A stretch of 64,000 bases of DNA from Pseudomonas bohemica. Lineage in GTDB: Bacteria > Pseudomonadota > Gammaproteobacteria > Pseudomonadales > Pseudomonadaceae. The stretch lies in assembly GCF_002934685.1 (NCBI RefSeq), contig NZ_NKHL01000115.1:124001-188000 (forward strand). Reading direction: 5' to 3'. The notes under the pieces are model-generated. The model saw only the letters and a program-made list of their open reading frames with translations, was not told the origin of the DNA and searched no databases. Positions 10,223-19,890 of this stretch are shown here, one piece after another (the first letter of the stretch is position 1; each line of letters opens with the position of its first letter). Made by a program: the position numbers and the translations under genes.

Positions 10223-10813
10223 TTAACGGTTTTCCAGGCTGGCGGCGCGAGCATATGGCAACGCGCTTTCAGTACCTTTCAACGCAGCTTGCTGAGCATG
10301 TTGACGCAGGTAACCCGGCAGACGCTGATCGTGCCAGCCAGCCTGGTTCTGCAGTACGCCGCTGGCCATAGGGCCTGGCGCTTGCTCGCTTTCAGTGTAG
10401 CCGGCCAGAACCGCTGGGCCTTTAACCTGAGGCATGGCTACATTGGCAGGCTGTGCCGATTGCTGAGCCAGTTGGGCACCAGCGATTTCGTCCTGGTTGT
10501 ACAGGCGTACACCCGCTAGAACAGCCACCGTGACCGAGGCAGCCACGGCCAGACGCCCCAGCGTGCGCCAAGGACCGCGACCGGCCTTGAGCGGGCTGAC
10601 TTCGTCGGCGATCGCGGCAGATACGGCAGCCGAGATGTCCAGATGGGGCATCAGCAGTTCTTTATGCATTGCTGCACGAGCAATTTGATAACGCGACCAT
10701 GTGGCACGTGTATCCGCATCGTCGATTGCATTGAGCACTCGACGTAATTCCAATTCGTCCGCTTCGTTATCCATCACCGCGGACAGCGATTCCTGCAGGG
10801 CTTCACGACTCAT
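10223..10813 (-). CDS. mucA: Anti-sigma factor MucA
   Basis: MucA is the inner-membrane anti-sigma factor that holds AlgU inactive until AlgW/MucP proteolysis. The start MSREALQESL gives 196 residues, essentially full length. The cytoplasmic AlgU-binding part begins SREALQESLSAVMDNEADEL. One transmembrane segment lies around LGRLAVAASVTVAVLAGVRL, and the remainder is periplasmic. No truncation like those found in mucoid isolates is seen. It lies 33 bp after algU. Confidence 0.96.
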   Translation of the reverse strand: MSREALQESLSAVMDNEADELELRRVLNAIDDADTRATWSRYQIARAAMHKELLMPHLDISAAVSAAIADEVSPLKAGRGPWRTLGRLAVAASVTVAVLAGVRLYNQDEIAGAQLAQQSAQPANVAMPQVKGPAVLAGYTESEQAPGPMASGVLQNQAGWHDQRLPGYLRQHAQQAALKGTESALPYARAASLENR

Positions 10814-10846
10814 GGCGGTTCCTCTCATATGGCTATCGCCGCTGTC

Positions 10847-11428
10847 TCAGGTTTCCTGCAACAAAGGCTGCAGGGCTTTATCAATGGCTTCCCGAGCGCG
10901 GAAAATGCGAGAGCGCACGGTACCAACCGGACACTGCATAACGCTCGCAATGTCTTCGTAACTCAGACCGTCGAACTCGCGCAAAGTTAGAGCTGTGCGC
11001 AAATCTTCCGGCAGTAGCTGGATGGTCCGATGGACGGTGCCTTCGATCTCATCCCTTAACAATGCACGTTCCGGCGACTCGATGTCCTTGAGGCCATGAT
11101 CGCCGTCGTAGAACTCCGCGTCTTCAGACCTGACATCGCTGTCCGGCGGTCGCCGACCTCGCGACACCAGATAGTTTTTCGCCGTGTTGATGGCGATGCG
11201 GTAAAGCCACGTATAAAACGCGCTGTCGCCGCGGAAATTCCCAAGTGCACGGTAAGCCTTGATAAAAGCCTCTTGCGCGACATCCTGGGCTTCATGGGTG
11301 TCGTGGACGAATCTCACGATCAACCCAAGAATCTTGTGCTGATATTTCACCACTAGCAGATCAAAGGCTCGCTTGTCGCCGCGCTGTACGCGTTCGACCA
11401 GTTGCTGATCCTCTTCCTGGGTTAGCAT
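10847..11428 (-). CDS. algU: RNA polymerase ECF sigma factor AlgU (RpoE/sigma-22)
   Basis: AlgU controls the envelope-stress and alginate regulon. The 193-residue product starting MLTQEEDQQLVERVQRGDKRAFDLL is nearly identical to the P. aeruginosa protein as I recall it. Region 2 contains DVAQEAFIKAYRALGNFRGDSAFYTW across two blocks, and region 4 contains LSYEDIASVMQCPVGTVRSRIFRAREA. It heads the mucA-mucB unit. A long untranslated leader and a candidate AlgU-type promoter lie upstream. Confidence 0.98.
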   Translation of the reverse strand: MLTQEEDQQLVERVQRGDKRAFDLLVVKYQHKILGLIVRFVHDTHEAQDVAQEAFIKAYRALGNFRGDSAFYTWLYRIAINTAKNYLVSRGRRPPDSDVRSEDAEFYDGDHGLKDIESPERALLRDEIEGTVHRTIQLLPEDLRTALTLREFDGLSYEDIASVMQCPVGTVRSRIFRAREAIDKALQPLLQET

Positions 11429-11925
11429 GAACACTCCTCATAGAGCTCAAGGGAGTGTCGCAGAGGCTGCTTCACAGGCTTGCAAACATAGACTCGGGCT
11501 TTTCGCAAAAGTTCTCCCCCCTTCAAGCAAGTTTCCGGCGAGCGTCGCTGGCCCGCACGAAAAACGCAGCTCGAACCAGGTCGGCTGCGTGAATAATCTT
11601 GTCGTCGAAAGCGCTTGCGCGGATGTTTGAACCACCTTCGCACAGCGCCGACGCTGTCCCTTTATCGGCAACCCTCTATTGAACGTGGGGCTTTATGAAA
11701 AGTTCCCACATTTCGCTGGAGAGCGTAAGACACGCATCATGAGGTTTGTAGGATCCAATTCGAAGTGACTTCGACACGGGATTGCCTGCCAAACGGTATG
11801 CACGATGCCGCGGAGTAGCGCACAATCCGCCCCCGCCGTGATTCACAATTGCCATAAATCCCGGCCATTGTGCCGTTACCACTCCTTACATACTAGTGGC
11901 CATATAGAAGCCGAGATAACAAGCA
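11429..11925. other. 497-bp divergent intergenic region between algU and nadB
   Basis: No protein-coding frame here is convincing. The region contains the algU leader (about 250 nt if the AlgU-type promoter at 11678-11705 is used) and the nadB promoter region. Several short open frames lack ribosome sites and homology cues. Confidence 0.7.
11678..11705 (-). promoter_or_regulatory. Candidate AlgU-dependent promoter of algU
   Basis: On the minus strand GAACTT (11705-11700) is followed after 16-17 bp by TTCAAT/TCAAT. The AlgU/sigma-E consensus is GAACTT-N16/17-TCtgA. The -35 match is perfect and the -10 match is partial. It would give an algU mRNA with a leader of roughly 250 nt and autoregulation, as established for algU in P. 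aeruginosa. Confidence 0.55.
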
Positions 11926-13542
11926 ATGAGTCGACACATTCATCACGACGTTTTGGTGGTCGGCAGCGGTGCCGCCGGGTTGAGTCTGGCGTTGACGTTG
12001 CCCGACCATTTGCGCATTGCGGTCCTGAGCAAGGGCGATCTGGCCAACGGCTCGACGTTCTGGGCGCAGGGTGGCGTTGCAGCGGTACTGGATAACACCG
12101 ACACCGTTCAGTCTCACGTCGAAGACACGCTTAATGCCGGTGGCGGTTTGTGTAATGAAGAAGCGGTGCGCTTCACCGTCGAGCACAGCCGCGAAGCGAT
12201 TCAATGGCTGATCGACATGGGCGTGCCGTTTACCCGAGATGATCGCTCGATGGTCGAAGACGGCGGATTCGAATTTCATCTGACCCGCGAAGGCGGCCAC
12301 AGTCATCGGCGAATCATTCACGCTGCGGACGCAACCGGTGCGGCGATTTTTCGCACCTTGCTGGCCCAGGCCAGGGCCCGGCCGAACATCGAACTGCTGG
12401 AGCAACGCGTCGCGGTCGACCTGATCACCGAACGCCGACTGGGGCTGGGCGGTGAACGTTGCCTCGGCGCCTACGTGCTGGACCGCGCAACCGGCGAAGT
12501 CGACACCCACAGCGCGCGTTTCACCATTCTGGCTTCGGGCGGCGCGGCCAAGGTTTATCTCTACACCAGCAACCCCGACGGCGCGTGTGGCGACGGCATT
12601 GCCATGGCCTGGCGCTCGGGCTGTCGGGTCGGCAATCTGGAATTCAACCAGTTCCATCCCACCTGCCTGTACCACCCGCAAGCCAAGAGCTTCCTGGTGA
12701 CCGAAGCGCTGCGTGGCGAAGGTGCTTATCTAAAGCTGCCGAACGGCGAGCGCTTCATGCAACGCTTCGATGAGCGGGCAGAACTTGCTCCTCGGGATAT
12801 CGTGGCTAGGGCAATCGACCATGAAATGAAGCGCCTGGGGGTCGATTGCGTTTATCTGGACATCAGCCACAAGCCTGAAGCGTTCGTCAAAACCCATTTT
12901 CCGACGGTGTATGAGCGCTGCCTTGAGTTCGGCATCGACATCACTCGCCAGCCGATCCCTGTGGTTCCCGCCGCGCATTACACCTGTGGTGGCGTGGTCG
13001 TCGATCAGCATGGCCGCACCGATGTGCCGGGGCTGTATGCCATCGGCGAAACCAGTTTTACCGGGCTGCACGGCGCGAACCGCATGGCCAGCAACTCGCT
13101 GCTTGAATGCTTCGTCTATGCCCGCTCGGCCGCTGCCGATATCGTCTCGCAACTGTCCGAAATCTCTCAGCCCAGGGATCTGCCATTCTGGGACGCCAGC
13201 CAGGTGACCGATTCGGACGAAGACGTGATCATCGCTCATAACTGGGACGAACTGCGGCGTTTCATGTGGGACTACGTCGGGATCGTGCGCACCAACAAGC
13301 GCTTGCAGCGTGCTCAGCATCGAGTGCGACTGTTGCTGGATGAGATCGACGAGTTCTACAGCAACTATAAGGTCAGTCGCGATCTGATCGAGCTGCGCAA
13401 TCTGGCCCAGGTCGCTGAGTTGATGATTGCCTCGGCCATGGCGCGAAAGGAAAGCCGCGGGCTGCATTACACGCTGGATTACCCCGAAATGCTGCCTGAC
13501 GCCATCGATACTATTCTGGAGCCGCCCACCTACGTCGGCTGA
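11926..13542 (+). CDS. nadB: L-aspartate oxidase NadB
   Basis: NadB oxidises L-aspartate to iminoaspartate with FAD, the first step of de novo NAD synthesis. The 538-residue product begins with the FAD dinucleotide fold ([13 protein letters not shown]). It continues with [13 protein letters not shown], the substrate region [13 protein letters not shown] and [11 protein letters not shown], and the C-terminal flavoprotein part [13 protein letters not shown]. Its 3' end overlaps the convergent ygfX gene by 32 bp. Confidence 0.97.
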   Translation: MSRHIHHDVLVVGSGAAGLSLALTLPDHLRIAVLSKGDLANGSTFWAQGGVAAVLDNTDTVQSHVEDTLNAGGGLCNEEAVRFTVEHSREAIQWLIDMGVPFTRDDRSMVEDGGFEFHLTREGGHSHRRIIHAADATGAAIFRTLLAQARARPNIELLEQRVAVDLITERRLGLGGERCLGAYVLDRATGEVDTHSARFTILASGGAAKVYLYTSNPDGACGDGIAMAWRSGCRVGNLEFNQFHPTCLYHPQAKSFLVTEALRGEGAYLKLPNGERFMQRFDERAELAPRDIVARAIDHEMKRLGVDCVYLDISHKPEAFVKTHFPTVYERCLEFGIDITRQPIPVVPAAHYTCGGVVVDQHGRTDVPGLYAIGETSFTGLHGANRMASNSLLECFVYARSAAADIVSQLSEISQPRDLPFWDASQVTDSDEDVIIAHNWDELRRFMWDYVGIVRTNKRLQRAQHRVRLLLDEIDEFYSNYKVSRDLIELRNLAQVAELMIASAMARKESRGLHYTLDYPEMLPDAIDTILEPPTYVG

Positions 13543-13978
13543 ACTTCAGGCGTAAACGCAAGCGTCGGTGCAGGTCCGGCGTCATGGCGTCGCCTGGAAT
13601 GCAGGCGCTTCTGACCCAGCACCGACTCAGCCAACTGCCGCTCGTCAGCCGGAACCTGAGCACCACGATGCGCGGCAGCGCCATGCTGTCGGGGCGCAGT
13701 TGCACAGGCTGCCAGCCGACACGTCGGCTCCACAACTGCCAGCCGGAGCCGTCTCGCCGCAGGCCGGTAAAGGCATCATCGTGACTCAACAAAATTGACC
13801 GGGGCAGCGAGTGCAAGCCATGAAGCAGGCACAACAACACGCCGACCGCTTTGGCCCAGAGGGGAATTTCAAGGAGGACAAGCGAGATCAGAGCCAGCGC
13901 CTGGGCGCCGACATATGCCGTCAGCAGGGCGCGGGAGCGCTGCCAACGGCATTCGAAACGATCATTTCGGCTGGACAC
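13511..13978 (-). CDS. ygfX: YgfX family membrane protein (CptA-like)
   Basis: This 155-residue protein has two adjacent hydrophobic segments ([20 protein letters not shown] and [17 protein letters not shown]) and a basic C-terminal part rich in Trp and Arg. That is the YgfX layout. In E. coli the gene is paired with ygfY/sdhE, as here, where it starts inside the sdhE 3' end (17-bp overlap). Its role is uncertain; effects on cell shape or as a toxin have been proposed for the E. coli protein. Confidence 0.8.
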   Translation of the reverse strand: MSSRNDRFECRWQRSRALLTAYVGAQALALISLVLLEIPLWAKAVGVLLCLLHGLHSLPRSILLSHDDAFTGLRRDGSGWQLWSRRVGWQPVQLRPDSMALPRIVVLRFRLTSGSWLSRCWVRSACIPGDAMTPDLHRRLRLRLKFSRRRWAAPE

Positions 13979-14216
13979 GATCCAGGATCATGCGAACCAT
14001 GCGCTGAAGCTCGGGATCTTCCGACTCGCCGCGCTGCATGAACCAGACGAACATGTCCTGGTCTTCGCAGGTCAGCAGACGAACGTACAGCGCGCGGTCA
14101 ACGTCGTTGAGCGATGGATAGACCTCTCTGACAAACGGCACCAGCAGAACATCCAGCTCGAGCATGCCGCGACGGCTGTGCCAAAAGAGGCGGTTGAGTT
14201 CAATTTCTTCGACCAT
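13962..14216 (-). CDS. sdhE: Succinate dehydrogenase flavinylation factor SdhE
   Basis: SdhE (YgfY) promotes covalent FAD attachment to SdhA/FrdA. The 84-residue protein contains the family motif RRGMLELD, which carries the conserved RGxxE, and the acidic segment [13 protein letters not shown]. Both are hallmarks of the family. It precedes and overlaps ygfX and is divergent from ygfZ across a 166-bp gap. Confidence 0.93.
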   Translation of the reverse strand: MVEEIELNRLFWHSRRGMLELDVLLVPFVREVYPSLNDVDRALYVRLLTCEDQDMFVWFMQRGESEDPELQRMVRMILDRVQPK

Positions 14217-14297
14217 GGAGCGCTCCTCGAATTTGGCGGCGAGTATACAGGGGCATCGCCATCGGGCGTACCCGCACTTAGTCGCAGGCTTTTACGC

Positions 14298-14322
14298 ATA
14301 TCCATTATCGAGACGTGGATAT
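14298..14322. promoter_or_regulatory. Inverted repeat in the sdhE-ygfZ divergent promoter region
   Basis: ATATCCA and TGGATAT are perfect 7-bp inverted repeats separated by 11 bp. They lie midway between the divergent sdhE and ygfZ starts. This could be a regulator site or part of a promoter; no regulator is identified. Confidence 0.3.
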
Positions 14323-14382
14323 ACCCATAACCCAAGCTGGGCACTATGATGGTGCCCCAGACTTTTACCCCTGCGATGACCC

Positions 14383-15324
14383 ATGGCCGATTCAGCTTTC
14401 TTCTGCCCGCTCTCTCACGAAGGTGTGCTTGCCGTTCGCGGCGTGGACGCCAGCAAATTCCTGCAAGGCCAACTGACCTGCCACATGGATTATCTGAGCG
14501 ACGCCAAGGCCACGCTCGGCGCCCGTTGCACCCAGAAAGGCCGCATGCAGTCCAGCTTTCGCATTCTGCTGGAAGGCGACGGCGTGCTGCTGGCGATGGC
14601 CCATGAGCTGATCGAGCCACAGTTGCTGGACCTGAAAAAGTACGCCGTCTTCTCCAAATCCAAATTGACCGACGAAAGTGCGTCCTGGGTGCGCTTTGGC
14701 CTGAACAACGCCGATAGCACGTTGCTCGGCCTGGGACTGGACCTGCCACAGGAAACGGATTCGGTGGTCCGCGCCAACGACCTGATCGCGGTCCGCGTCT
14801 CCCCTGCCCGCACCGAAGTCTGGGTTCGCGTCGCTCAGGCGGCGGACGTGCAAAGCCGTTTGGCCGCGCAGTTACCGCAAGGCTCGCTCAACGACTGGCT
14901 GCTGGGACAGATCCGAGCCGGGATCGGTCAGGTCTTCGCGCAAACCCGCGAGGAATTCATTCCGCAGATGATCAACTTGCAGGCCGTGGGCGGCGTCAGT
15001 TTCAAGAAAGGCTGCTACACCGGCCAGGAAATCGTCGCGCGCATGCAGTATCTGGGCAAGCTCAAGCGCCGCCAGTATCGCCTTTCTCTGGAAGGCAGTG
15101 ACGTCCCGGAGCCCGGCGTAGCGCTGTTCTCCCCGGTCCACGCCAGCGCTGTCGGCAACGTGGTGGTGGCCGCCCGTGGCGATTCAGGCGTCGAGTTGCT
15201 GGCCGTGTTGCAGGCCGACGCAGTCGAAGACGGCAACATTCATCAGGGCACGGCAGATGGCCCGGCCTTGAAACTGCTCGAACTACCGTACACTTTGGAT
15301 GCCAAACTCGAGACACAGCGTTGA
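14383..15324 (+). CDS. ygfZ: YgfZ/GcvT domain folate-binding protein
   Basis: YgfZ is a tetrahydrofolate-dependent protein needed for some iron-sulfur enzymes and for tRNA thiolation by MiaB. The 313-residue product has the GcvT-like fold with VRGVDASKFLQGQLT near the N-terminus. The signature KKGCYTGQEIVARMQYLGK, with the conserved Cys, lies at about residues 207-225. It is divergent from sdhE. Confidence 0.94.
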   Translation: MADSAFFCPLSHEGVLAVRGVDASKFLQGQLTCHMDYLSDAKATLGARCTQKGRMQSSFRILLEGDGVLLAMAHELIEPQLLDLKKYAVFSKSKLTDESASWVRFGLNNADSTLLGLGLDLPQETDSVVRANDLIAVRVSPARTEVWVRVAQAADVQSRLAAQLPQGSLNDWLLGQIRAGIGQVFAQTREEFIPQMINLQAVGGVSFKKGCYTGQEIVARMQYLGKLKRRQYRLSLEGSDVPEPGVALFSPVHASAVGNVVVAARGDSGVELLAVLQADAVEDGNIHQGTADGPALKLLELPYTLDAKLETQR

Positions 15325-15396
15325 GCCTTCGTTGCCTGCCCCCTGCCGCCGCGCGGCCGGGGGTGCTGATCGGAATGCACTATCCAGAGATTCGAT

Positions 15397-16218
15397 ATGA
15401 GTAGTATGGCTGATGAGGTGCAGAGGGATCTGATCAAGGCGATCGACAAGGACGCCCTGTTTCTGCCGACACTGCCTGAAGTTGCGATGAAAATTCGTCT
15501 GGCCGCCGAAGACTCGGAAATCAGCATCATTGCCCTGAGCAAAGTCATCGGTAGCGATACCGCCCTTTCGGCTCGCCTGATCAAAGTGGTGAACAGCCCG
15601 CTGTTACGGCCCAATTTCGAGGTCAGCGATGTGCTGACTGCGGTTCGCCGGCTGGGGGTGAATTACACCTGCAACCTGGCGATTGGCCTGGTGGTGGAGC
15701 AGATGTTTCACGCCAAATCATATGTGATCGAAACCAAGATGCGCGACATCTGGAAGCTCAGTCTGCAAGTGGCGGGCGTGAGCAATCTGCTCAGCTATCA
15801 GCGCGGCCACCTCAAAGGCGACAAGGCGACACTGGCGGGTTTGATTCACCTTATCGGCGTGCTGCCGATCCTGACCTACGCCGAGGACAATTTCGAGTTG
15901 CTGGCTGACGCCGTGAGCCTCAATCACGTGATCGATCGCATTCATCCGATCATCGGCGAACGACTGCTGCGTTCATGGGATTTTCCGGATGCGCTTGCGA
16001 TCGTGCCGCGACAGTTCCAGAACTTCGACCGAGTTTCCGAACAGGCCGATTATGTGGATCTGGTGCAGGTCGCGACCGTGCATGTGCATGAAGCTACCGG
16101 CCGGCCTTATCCAAACCTCGACGTGCAGGGGATGCCAGCGGTCAGGCAGTTGGGGTTGAACATGGCCAATGGCGAGTTGATCGGGAAGATGAATGAGGCG
16201 ATGACGCTGTTGTATTGA
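15397..16218 (+). CDS. HDOD domain protein
   Basis: The 273-residue protein is an HDOD domain (a degenerate HD phosphohydrolase fold). It opens with LFLPTLPEVAMKIRLAAED and continues with SDTALSARLIKVVNSPL. HDOD proteins of Pseudomonas usually act in signalling and motility without nuclease or phosphodiesterase activity. There is no attached GGDEF, EAL or receiver domain. It follows ygfZ by 72 bp on the same strand and may share its transcript. Confidence 0.88.
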   Translation: MSSMADEVQRDLIKAIDKDALFLPTLPEVAMKIRLAAEDSEISIIALSKVIGSDTALSARLIKVVNSPLLRPNFEVSDVLTAVRRLGVNYTCNLAIGLVVEQMFHAKSYVIETKMRDIWKLSLQVAGVSNLLSYQRGHLKGDKATLAGLIHLIGVLPILTYAEDNFELLADAVSLNHVIDRIHPIIGERLLRSWDFPDALAIVPRQFQNFDRVSEQADYVDLVQVATVHVHEATGRPYPNLDVQGMPAVRQLGLNMANGELIGKMNEAMTLLY

Positions 16219-16269
16219 AAACCGAGACTACGACCTGGCCGTGCAGCTACCGGCCTGGCGTTGAATACG

Positions 16270-17685
16270 TCAAACGCTTTCGCCCTGCCCCGCAATGAAA
16301 CTGACACGGACCATAAGGCCACGCTCGGCTCCATCGTGCAGCGTAATTCGCGCCAGATGCGCCCTGCAGATTTCCCCAACGATCGCCAGCCCCAACCCCG
16401 CCCCTGAGCTCTGCTGATGGCGTCGGTAGAATCGCTCGAACACCCGGTCACGCTCATGCAGCGGAATGCCAGGGCCGTCGTCCTCGACCTCCAGCACACA
16501 AGGCGAATGCACCCGCAGCACGACATTGCCACCGGGCGGCGTGTGCGCCAGTGCGTTATCGACAAGATTGCTCAGCAGCTCATTGAGCAAGGTCGGCTCG
16601 CCGCGCATCCATATCGGTTCGTCCGCCTCCAGCGCCAATGCCACACCCCTTGCATGCGCCAACGGTGCCATCGCCATGCCCAGTTCCCGGGCGAGTTGGC
16701 TGAGGTCCAGTGACTGCGCACCGCCCTCGGCAATCGCACGCGCGCCGTTTTCAATACGCGCCAGCGACAGCAACTGGTTGGCCAGATGGGTCAGTTTATC
16801 GGTGCCGACTGCTGCGCTTTCCAGCGTGCTGCGCCAGGCTGCAGGGTCCTGATCGCGCAGCCCCAGCTCCAGCCGCGCTTTTAATGCCGCCAGCGGTGTG
16901 CGCAGTTCGTGGGACGCGTCGGCGATGAACTGGGCCTGACGCTCGAACTGCATGCGAAGGCGCTCGGTGAAGTGGTTCAGCGAACTCACCAACGGACGCA
17001 ATTCATGCTGAACCTCCACCAGCGGCAGCGAACGCAGGTCATCGGGTTGGCGCTCTTCGACGGCGGTGCGCAGACGATCCAGCGGACGCAAAGCGGCACT
17101 GACGGTAAACCACACCAGCAGCAACGCCCCGCTGCCAAGCATGCCCAGACGCAGCAAGGTGTCGGCCATCAGCCCACGGGCCATGTTCACCCGTTGCTCC
17201 TCGGTTTCAGCCACGCGAATTTCGGCGATGCCGTTCATGTTCGGCTCGCTGACCGCCTTGAGCAGGCTCACCACACGCACATCCTGGCCCTGATAGCGGG
17301 CGCTGTAGAACTTGGCCAGCGCCGGGTAATCGTCGGTGCGTGGGGTTCCTGGCGGCGGTGCTGGCAAATTTTCATAGCCGGAAATCAGCTTTTGATTGAT
17401 GTCGTTGACCTGGTAGTAAATGCGCCCGGCGCTGTCGTAGGCGAAGGTGTCGAGGGCGACATAGGGCACATCCGCGCTAAGGGTGCCGTCTCGTTCGGAC
17501 AAGCCTGCGGCAATGGTCCGCGCCGAGGCCAGCAGGGTTCGGTCGTAAGCAGTGTCGGCGGCTTCCCGGCCGTTCCAGTACGCGCTCATGCCGCTGGCGA
17601 TCATCAGCACCACCAGCAGCAAACCCAGGTTCCACAGCAGCCGCCAGCGCAGGCTGTTTTCCGCTGAGGGGAACGGGTTAAGCAT
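16270..17685 (-). CDS. tctE: Sensor histidine kinase of the TctE type
   Basis: This 471-residue membrane kinase probably senses external tricarboxylates. It has transmembrane segments at about 15-33 and 182-198 flanking a periplasmic domain of roughly 145 residues (2CSK_N type). The H-box FIADASHELRTPLAALKAR has His about 259. The N-box reads LLSNLVDNALAHTPPGG, and the G-boxes read DDGPGIP and GAGLGLAI. It overlaps tctD by 8 bp and lies divergent from tctCBA, the standard arrangement of the tricarboxylate regulatory pair. Confidence 0.9.
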   Translation of the reverse strand: MLNPFPSAENSLRWRLLWNLGLLLVVLMIASGMSAYWNGREAADTAYDRTLLASARTIAAGLSERDGTLSADVPYVALDTFAYDSAGRIYYQVNDINQKLISGYENLPAPPPGTPRTDDYPALAKFYSARYQGQDVRVVSLLKAVSEPNMNGIAEIRVAETEEQRVNMARGLMADTLLRLGMLGSGALLLVWFTVSAALRPLDRLRTAVEERQPDDLRSLPLVEVQHELRPLVSSLNHFTERLRMQFERQAQFIADASHELRTPLAALKARLELGLRDQDPAAWRSTLESAAVGTDKLTHLANQLLSLARIENGARAIAEGGAQSLDLSQLARELGMAMAPLAHARGVALALEADEPIWMRGEPTLLNELLSNLVDNALAHTPPGGNVVLRVHSPCVLEVEDDGPGIPLHERDRVFERFYRRHQQSSGAGLGLAIVGEICRAHLARITLHDGAERGLMVRVSFIAGQGESV

Positions 17686-18349
17686 CCCGGCTTTCCAGCA
17701 GGTAACCCAGCCCCCGGAACGTCACGATGGCGATGGGATGTCCGTCGAGTTTCTTGCGCAGGCGATGCACGTAGATTTCGATGGCATCGGCGCTGGCTTC
17801 CTCGTCCAGGCCAAAGACCTGCGCCGCCAGTTGTTCCTTGCTCATGACCCGGCCAGGGCGAGCGATCAGCGCTTCGAGCACCGATTGCTCGCGAGAAGTC
17901 AGGATCAACGCCTCGTCGCCAAGAGTGAAACGACGCGTGTCCAGATCGTAGACCAGCGCCCCACAACGCTGTTGACGTTCGCCGCCCAGCACGCTGCGGC
18001 GCAACAGCGCCTTGACCCGCGCTTCTAGTTCGGACAACTCGAAAGGTTTTGCCAGGTAATCGTCGGCCCCCAGATTCAGGCCATGAACGCGATCCTTGAC
18101 GTCACTGCGCGCGGTCAGCATCAGCACAGGTATGTTCTTGCCCCGCGTACGCAGTTTGGCCAACACCTCGAAACCGTCCATGCGCGGCAGGCCGACATCG
18201 AGAATCGCCACGGCATATTCTTCGCTGCTCAGGGCCAGGTCAGCGGCCACGCCATCATGCAGAATATCCACGGTCAGCCCGCTGCCCTTGAGCGCCAGCG
18301 CGACGCTTTCAGCCAGTTGCAGATGATCTTCGACAAGCAGGACACGCAT
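17678..18349 (-). CDS. tctD: Response regulator TctD (OmpR family)
   Basis: This 223-residue regulator has a receiver domain with the phospho-acceptor Asp51 in AILDVGLPRMDG and the conserved Lys in YLAKPFELSELEARV. The C-terminal winged helix includes LTSREQSVLEALIARPGRVMSKEQL and AIEIYVHRLRKKL. It is translationally coupled to tctE and probably activates the divergent tctCBA genes. Four evenly spaced TGAAAG boxes about 110-150 bp upstream of its start are plausible binding sites. Confidence 0.92.
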   Translation of the reverse strand: MRVLLVEDHLQLAESVALALKGSGLTVDILHDGVAADLALSSEEYAVAILDVGLPRMDGFEVLAKLRTRGKNIPVLMLTARSDVKDRVHGLNLGADDYLAKPFELSELEARVKALLRRSVLGGERQQRCGALVYDLDTRRFTLGDEALILTSREQSVLEALIARPGRVMSKEQLAAQVFGLDEEASADAIEIYVHRLRKKLDGHPIAIVTFRGLGYLLESRDA

Positions 18350-18829
18350 CGGATTCTCCCGATTGAGGCGTTGGGTGGACGCGGAGTTTACAGGCGCGAC
18401 GCCGCCTGTGAAGGCTGAAACAGCTGAAAACCCGCCGTTAAACTTCGAAAGTCCTCATTGAAAGCTTGATGAAAGGTAGTTGAAAGGTTGATGAAAGCTT
18501 CGCTGATTAGGATCCGGGCACGACTGGTTACGATTGCCCACCGTGTGGCATCCGTGACGTTTAGGATCGTGACGAAAAACGCCTCGATGCGTTTTCAACA
18601 ATAAAAACAATATCGGAGTCATCGGTGATGCCATCACTGCAAATCCCGGCCATAGCGCCGCCTGAATCCCATCCTGTTTTGAGTACACTTCGCCCCGCAG
18701 CGCAGTGCATCGTCACGTCCCGTTTTTCTGTAATGGAAATGCTCACCCCGGGCTTGCAACGCCGTGGAGCCACAGCCTGATCCATACCCCAAACGCATCC
18801 AAAAACAACAACTCCATCGGAGACCGACC
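18350..18829. other. 480-bp divergent regulatory region between tctD and tctC
   Basis: The region contains the TGAAAG box array (18459-18497) but no supported gene. Short minus-strand open frames near 18455-18885 overlap the tctC start and have no ribosome sites, so they are not called. A long tctC leader or a second promoter nearer tctC is likely. Confidence 0.6.
18458..18501. promoter_or_regulatory. Four TGAAAG boxes at exact 11-bp spacing (candidate TctD operator)
   Basis: TGAAAG occurs at 18459, 18470, 18481 and 18492, exactly 11 bp apart, so all four face the same side of the helix. The array is also two 22-bp direct repeats (18458-18479 and 18480-18501) matching at 18 of 22 positions. 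OmpR-family regulators bind direct repeats at 10-11-bp spacing, and a tctD-type gene starts 109 bp away. Confidence 0.65.
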
Positions 18830-19810
18830 ATGAATCTATCGTTGCGCCGTATCAGCGTTGCTGCCAGCTGCATGTTGGTGGCCACTCAATTGTGGGCGGC
18901 CGAGCCCAACCGCCCTGAATGCATCGCGCCGGCCTCTCCAGGTGGTGGCTTCGACCTGACCTGCAAACTGGCGCAAAGCGCGCTGGTCAACGAGAAGCTG
19001 CTGAGCAAGCCGATGCGCGTGACCTACATGCCTGGCGGCGTAGGCGCGGTGGCGTACAACGCGGTGGTGGCTCAGCGTCCTGCCGATGCGGGCACGCTGG
19101 TCGCCTGGTCCAGCGGTTCGCTGCTCAACCTGGCCCAAGGCAAGTTCGGTAAATTCGACGAAAACGCCGTACGCTGGCTGGCGGCCGTTGGCACCAGTTA
19201 TGGCGCCATCGCAGTCAAAGCCGACTCGCCCTACAAGAACCTGGACGATCTGGTCAAAGCCCTGAAAGCCGACCCGAGCAAAGTGGTCATCGGCTCCGGC
19301 GGCACCGTCGGTAGCCAGGATTGGATGCAGACCGCGCTGGTTGCCAAAGCGGCGGGTATCAACCCGCGCGACCTGCGTTACGTAGCACTGGAAGGCGGCG
19401 GTGAAATCGCCACGGCGCTGCTGGGCGGTCACATTCAAGTCGGCTCAACCGACATCGCCGACTCCATGCCGCATATCCTCAGCGGCGACATGCGCCTGCT
19501 GGCCGTGTTCTCCGACAAGCGTCTGGACGAGCCGGAAATGAAGAACATCCCAACCGCCAAAGAGCAAGGCTACGACATTGTCTGGCCGGTGGTGCGCGGC
19601 TTCTATCTCGGCCCGAAAGTCACCGACGAGCAATACAACTGGTGGAAAGACGCCTTCGACAAGCTGCTGGCGTCGGAAGACTTCGCCAAGTTGCGCGATC
19701 AGCGTGAGCTGTTCCCGTTCGCCATGACCGGCCCGGAGTTGGACACATACGTGAAGAAACAGGTTGCCGAATACAAAACGCTGGCCAAGGAATTCGGCCT
19801 GATTCAGTGA
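18830..19810 (+). CDS. tctC: Tripartite tricarboxylate transporter substrate-binding protein TctC
   Basis: TctC is the periplasmic binding protein of a TTT-family carrier for citrate-like acids. The start MNLSLRRISV is placed after a purine-rich GGAGACC site and gives 326 residues with a signal peptide ending near LWAAEP. The segment ECIAPASPGGGFDLTCKLAQ is the ligand loop of the Bug/TctC family. It is followed by GGVGAVAYN and VIGSGGTVGSQDW. It is first in tctCBA and divergent from tctDE. Confidence 0.94.
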   Translation: MNLSLRRISVAASCMLVATQLWAAEPNRPECIAPASPGGGFDLTCKLAQSALVNEKLLSKPMRVTYMPGGVGAVAYNAVVAQRPADAGTLVAWSSGSLLNLAQGKFGKFDENAVRWLAAVGTSYGAIAVKADSPYKNLDDLVKALKADPSKVVIGSGGTVGSQDWMQTALVAKAAGINPRDLRYVALEGGGEIATALLGGHIQVGSTDIADSMPHILSGDMRLLAVFSDKRLDEPEMKNIPTAKEQGYDIVWPVVRGFYLGPKVTDEQYNWWKDAFDKLLASEDFAKLRDQRELFPFAMTGPELDTYVKKQVAEYKTLAKEFGLIQ

Positions 19811-19890
19811 ATGATCTCGATTGACTGGCTCTCGATTGATTGACTAAGGGTTGCGCCACCTGCGCGGTGGCGTGACCCTAGGAGCTTTCC

